Assembly (NCBI GenBank): GCA_018335855.1
Contig: JAGXRM010000018.1
Location: 1-64,000 of the forward strand
Source of the DNA: Clostridiales bacterium
GTDB taxonomy: Bacteria > Bacillota > Dethiobacteria > Dethiobacterales > Dethiobacteraceae
DNA: 64,000 bases
Reading direction: 5' to 3'
The translations under genes were made by a program, and so were the position numbers. The notes under the pieces were generated by a model. The model made no database searches. It was not told the DNA's origin and worked only from the letters and a program-made list of their open reading frames with translations. This document shows, piece by piece, positions 62,961-64,000 of the stretch (position 1 is the first letter of the stretch; each line of letters starts with the position of its first letter).

Positions 62961-63407
62961 ATGTATGTTTCCCTGCAAGATTTGGGAATATTTCTAGTCT
63001 TAATCACCGCGCTGGCCATTGGTGTGTTTTTAGTGATTACGCTAAATAATGCAAACAAGCTGGTTGCAAATATAAATCGAAGTGTAACTGCTAATGACGA
63101 AAACATTCAAAGCTTTTTGAACAACCTGAATGTCGCCACAGAAAATATTAGCGTTCTTAGCGCGGCTCTTCGTAAAAATCAAGATGTTTTCGAGAACAAA
63201 ATTCCCGAATCAATTAATAATTTTCATGCAATAACAACAACACTAAAGCATACCAGCGAGAGAGTTGACAGCTCCATAAATGTTGTCAATGCAAGCCTGA
63301 TGGAAACGGCCACTACCGTTAAAGAAAATACCCAGGATGTATTGACCTATATTAAGATTGTCAGTGAAGGAATCCGTATTTTGATAGATACACTGAAAAA
63401 AAAATAG
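62961..63407 (+). CDS. DUF948-like membrane-anchored coiled-coil protein
   Basis: The product (149 residues from ATG 62961; GTG 62952 is an alternative) has one N-terminal membrane helix (LGIFLVLITALAIGVFLVIT) and then only heptad-like helices (VANINRSVTANDENIQSFLN, and SERVDSSINVVNASLMETAT). DUF948 proteins are regularly paired with YtxH proteins, as here. The role is presumed structural or stress-related at the membrane. It is followed by a terminator. Confidence 0.65.
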   Translation: MYVSLQDLGIFLVLITALAIGVFLVITLNNANKLVANINRSVTANDENIQSFLNNLNVATENISVLSAALRKNQDVFENKIPESINNFHAITTTLKHTSERVDSSINVVNASLMETATTVKENTQDVLTYIKIVSEGIRILIDTLKKK

Positions 63408-63418
63408 TTGGCAAAACA

Positions 63419-63455
63419 ATCAGGATAGAGCAATAAGGCTCTATCCTGATTTCGA
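63419..63455 (+). terminator. Terminator after the YtxH pair
   Basis: ATCAGGATAGAG (63419-63430) and CTCTATCCTGAT (63439-63450) form a perfect 12-bp stem followed by TTTCG. Confidence 0.7.
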
Positions 63456-63539
63456 CTTTGCACCTGCTTGCCAGGGGGTTGTAAAATGGACTTGATTAAT
63501 ACAAAATCTTACAAAATAGCGGTTTGGATACTAATTAAT

Positions 63540-63742
63540 GATTATCATTGGGCTAATACTTATTGGTAGCCTGTTCGGCTTTGTCGGCTTGATTCTGGCA
63601 ATTCCAGCCTTTAGGCGGCATTATTGTATTTTTAGTTTGGCTGTATATTAGCAGTGTAGTAATATTGCTGGGTGGAGAAATTAACGCTACTTTCCATCAT
63701 TACCTTACTAACAAAACCAACCCAAAAATCATTCAAGGGTAA
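63540..63742 (+). pseudogene. Membrane-protein remnant: AI-2E-type helix joined to a YihY/BrkB tail
   Basis: From ATG 63540 one frame gives IIIGLILIGSLFGFVGLILA, like a membrane helix of AI-2E-family transporters. From about 63610 another frame gives GGIIVFLVWLYISSVVILLG then GEINATFHHYL, the C-terminal signature of YihY/BrkB membrane proteins, to TAA 63740-63742. Both parents are truncated, so the segment is debris. Confidence 0.5.
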
Positions 63743-63801
63743 ACTACCTTCACTTTAGTCATTCCTTTGTATTTAAGATTAAATAGAGGGAGCGTGAAAA
63801 A

Positions 63802-64000
63802 ATGGCCACGTCACGGACAATAGCAAAAGAGGCTGAGTGGGCTATAGTTAAGAAAGATAATAAGTATCAGAAGCTTGTAGAAAATATGCCAGATGCTTTT
63901 GCCTATCATCAAATAATTATAGATAAAGAAAACAATCCTGTAGATTATATTTTTATAGAGGTTAATGCCGCCTTTGAAACAGTGTCAAGCCTTTCAAGGG
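63802..64000 (+). CDS. PAS-domain protein, N-terminal part (runs off the window)
   Basis: ATG 63802, after GAGGGAGCG, is open to the end of the window. The first 66 residues read MATSRTIAKEAEWAIVKKDN... then YQKLVENMPDAFAYHQIIID and FIEVNAAFETVS, the start of a PAS domain typical of diguanylate cyclases and kinases ('NMPDAFAYH.II.D..N.P.DY.FIEVN.AFE'). The output domain is outside the window. Confidence 0.7.
   Translation, partial: MATSRTIAKEAEWAIVKKDNKYQKLVENMPDAFAYHQIIIDKENNPVDYIFIEVNAAFETVSSLSR

Larger units (their letters stand above)
63408..63801. other. Intergenic region with a terminator and a membrane-gene relic
   Basis: The 394 bases hold the terminator at 63419-63450, the fused relic at 63540-63742, and the leader of the final gene (GAGGGAGCG before its ATG). 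Nothing else was recognised. Confidence 0.5.

Overview
The window looks like the chromosome of an anaerobic, low-GC Firmicute (Clostridia or Negativicutes type). The evidence is AT-rich intergenic DNA, strong AGGAGG ribosome sites with TTG/GTG starts, a single-chain 1261-residue FGAM synthase, several ATP-dependent 2-hydroxyacyl-CoA dehydratase activase-family proteins, Fur/PerR-type operators, and a core of envelope and stress genes common in these groups. No rRNA, tRNA or CRISPR array was recognised.

Positions 1-12 kb are accessory DNA. They hold the tail of a BREX-like ATPase, a Crp/Fnr regulator divergent from a large [4Fe-4S] activase-family protein, tyrosine-recombinase/transposase wreckage, and a HigB/HigA-type toxin-antitoxin pair whose toxin is frameshifted but whose antitoxin-ImmA/IrrE fusion is intact. 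After these come a DUF4173/Xre/DUF2975 membrane operon, a class II Fic protein, a pRiA4b ORF-3-like protein, a decayed PEP-utilising enzyme fragment and a degenerate full-length tmRNA-like gene. Positions 12-20 kb carry an iron-siderophore ABC importer (AraC regulator divergent from two FecCD permeases, an ATPase and a lipoprotein) behind a near-consensus Fur box, then an exported alkaline phosphatase and a YibE/F membrane protein. Positions 19.8-21 kb are a pseudogene strip (tupA, a secreted-protein tail, a possible cytochrome tail).

Positions 21.1-26.9 kb are the most unusual intact unit: five tightly packed genes (GNAT-like, GH3-type acyl-amido synthetase, two B12-binding radical SAM enzymes, GNAT) that read as one operon and look like an uncharacterised small-molecule pathway. 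Positions 27-31 kb are an oxidative-stress unit (a PerR-like regulator with its own perfect operator, then katG) plus yjbQ. Positions 30.6-43 kb hold purL, selO, a receiver with a degenerate GGDEF domain, a double ferritin-like protein, an ABC-F ATPase, a DEAD-box helicase with a coupled Phd-like antitoxin, and small membrane proteins.

Positions 43-64 kb start with a 2933-residue cyclic beta-1,2-glucan synthase. There follows a set of PAS-domain sensors: a PAS-LuxR regulator, a hybrid kinase with receiver and Hpt, and a third kinase broken by a one-base deletion at its H-box. Two of these sensors sit behind a duplicated terminator-plus-31-bp upstream block. Between them lies a second activase pair (BadF-like plus DUF2229/C-terminal component) whose reading frame runs into a small basic 'MGDKSPK' protein gene with its own ribosome site. 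The window ends with YtxH and DUF948-like envelope proteins, a membrane-protein pseudogene, and the start of another PAS protein.
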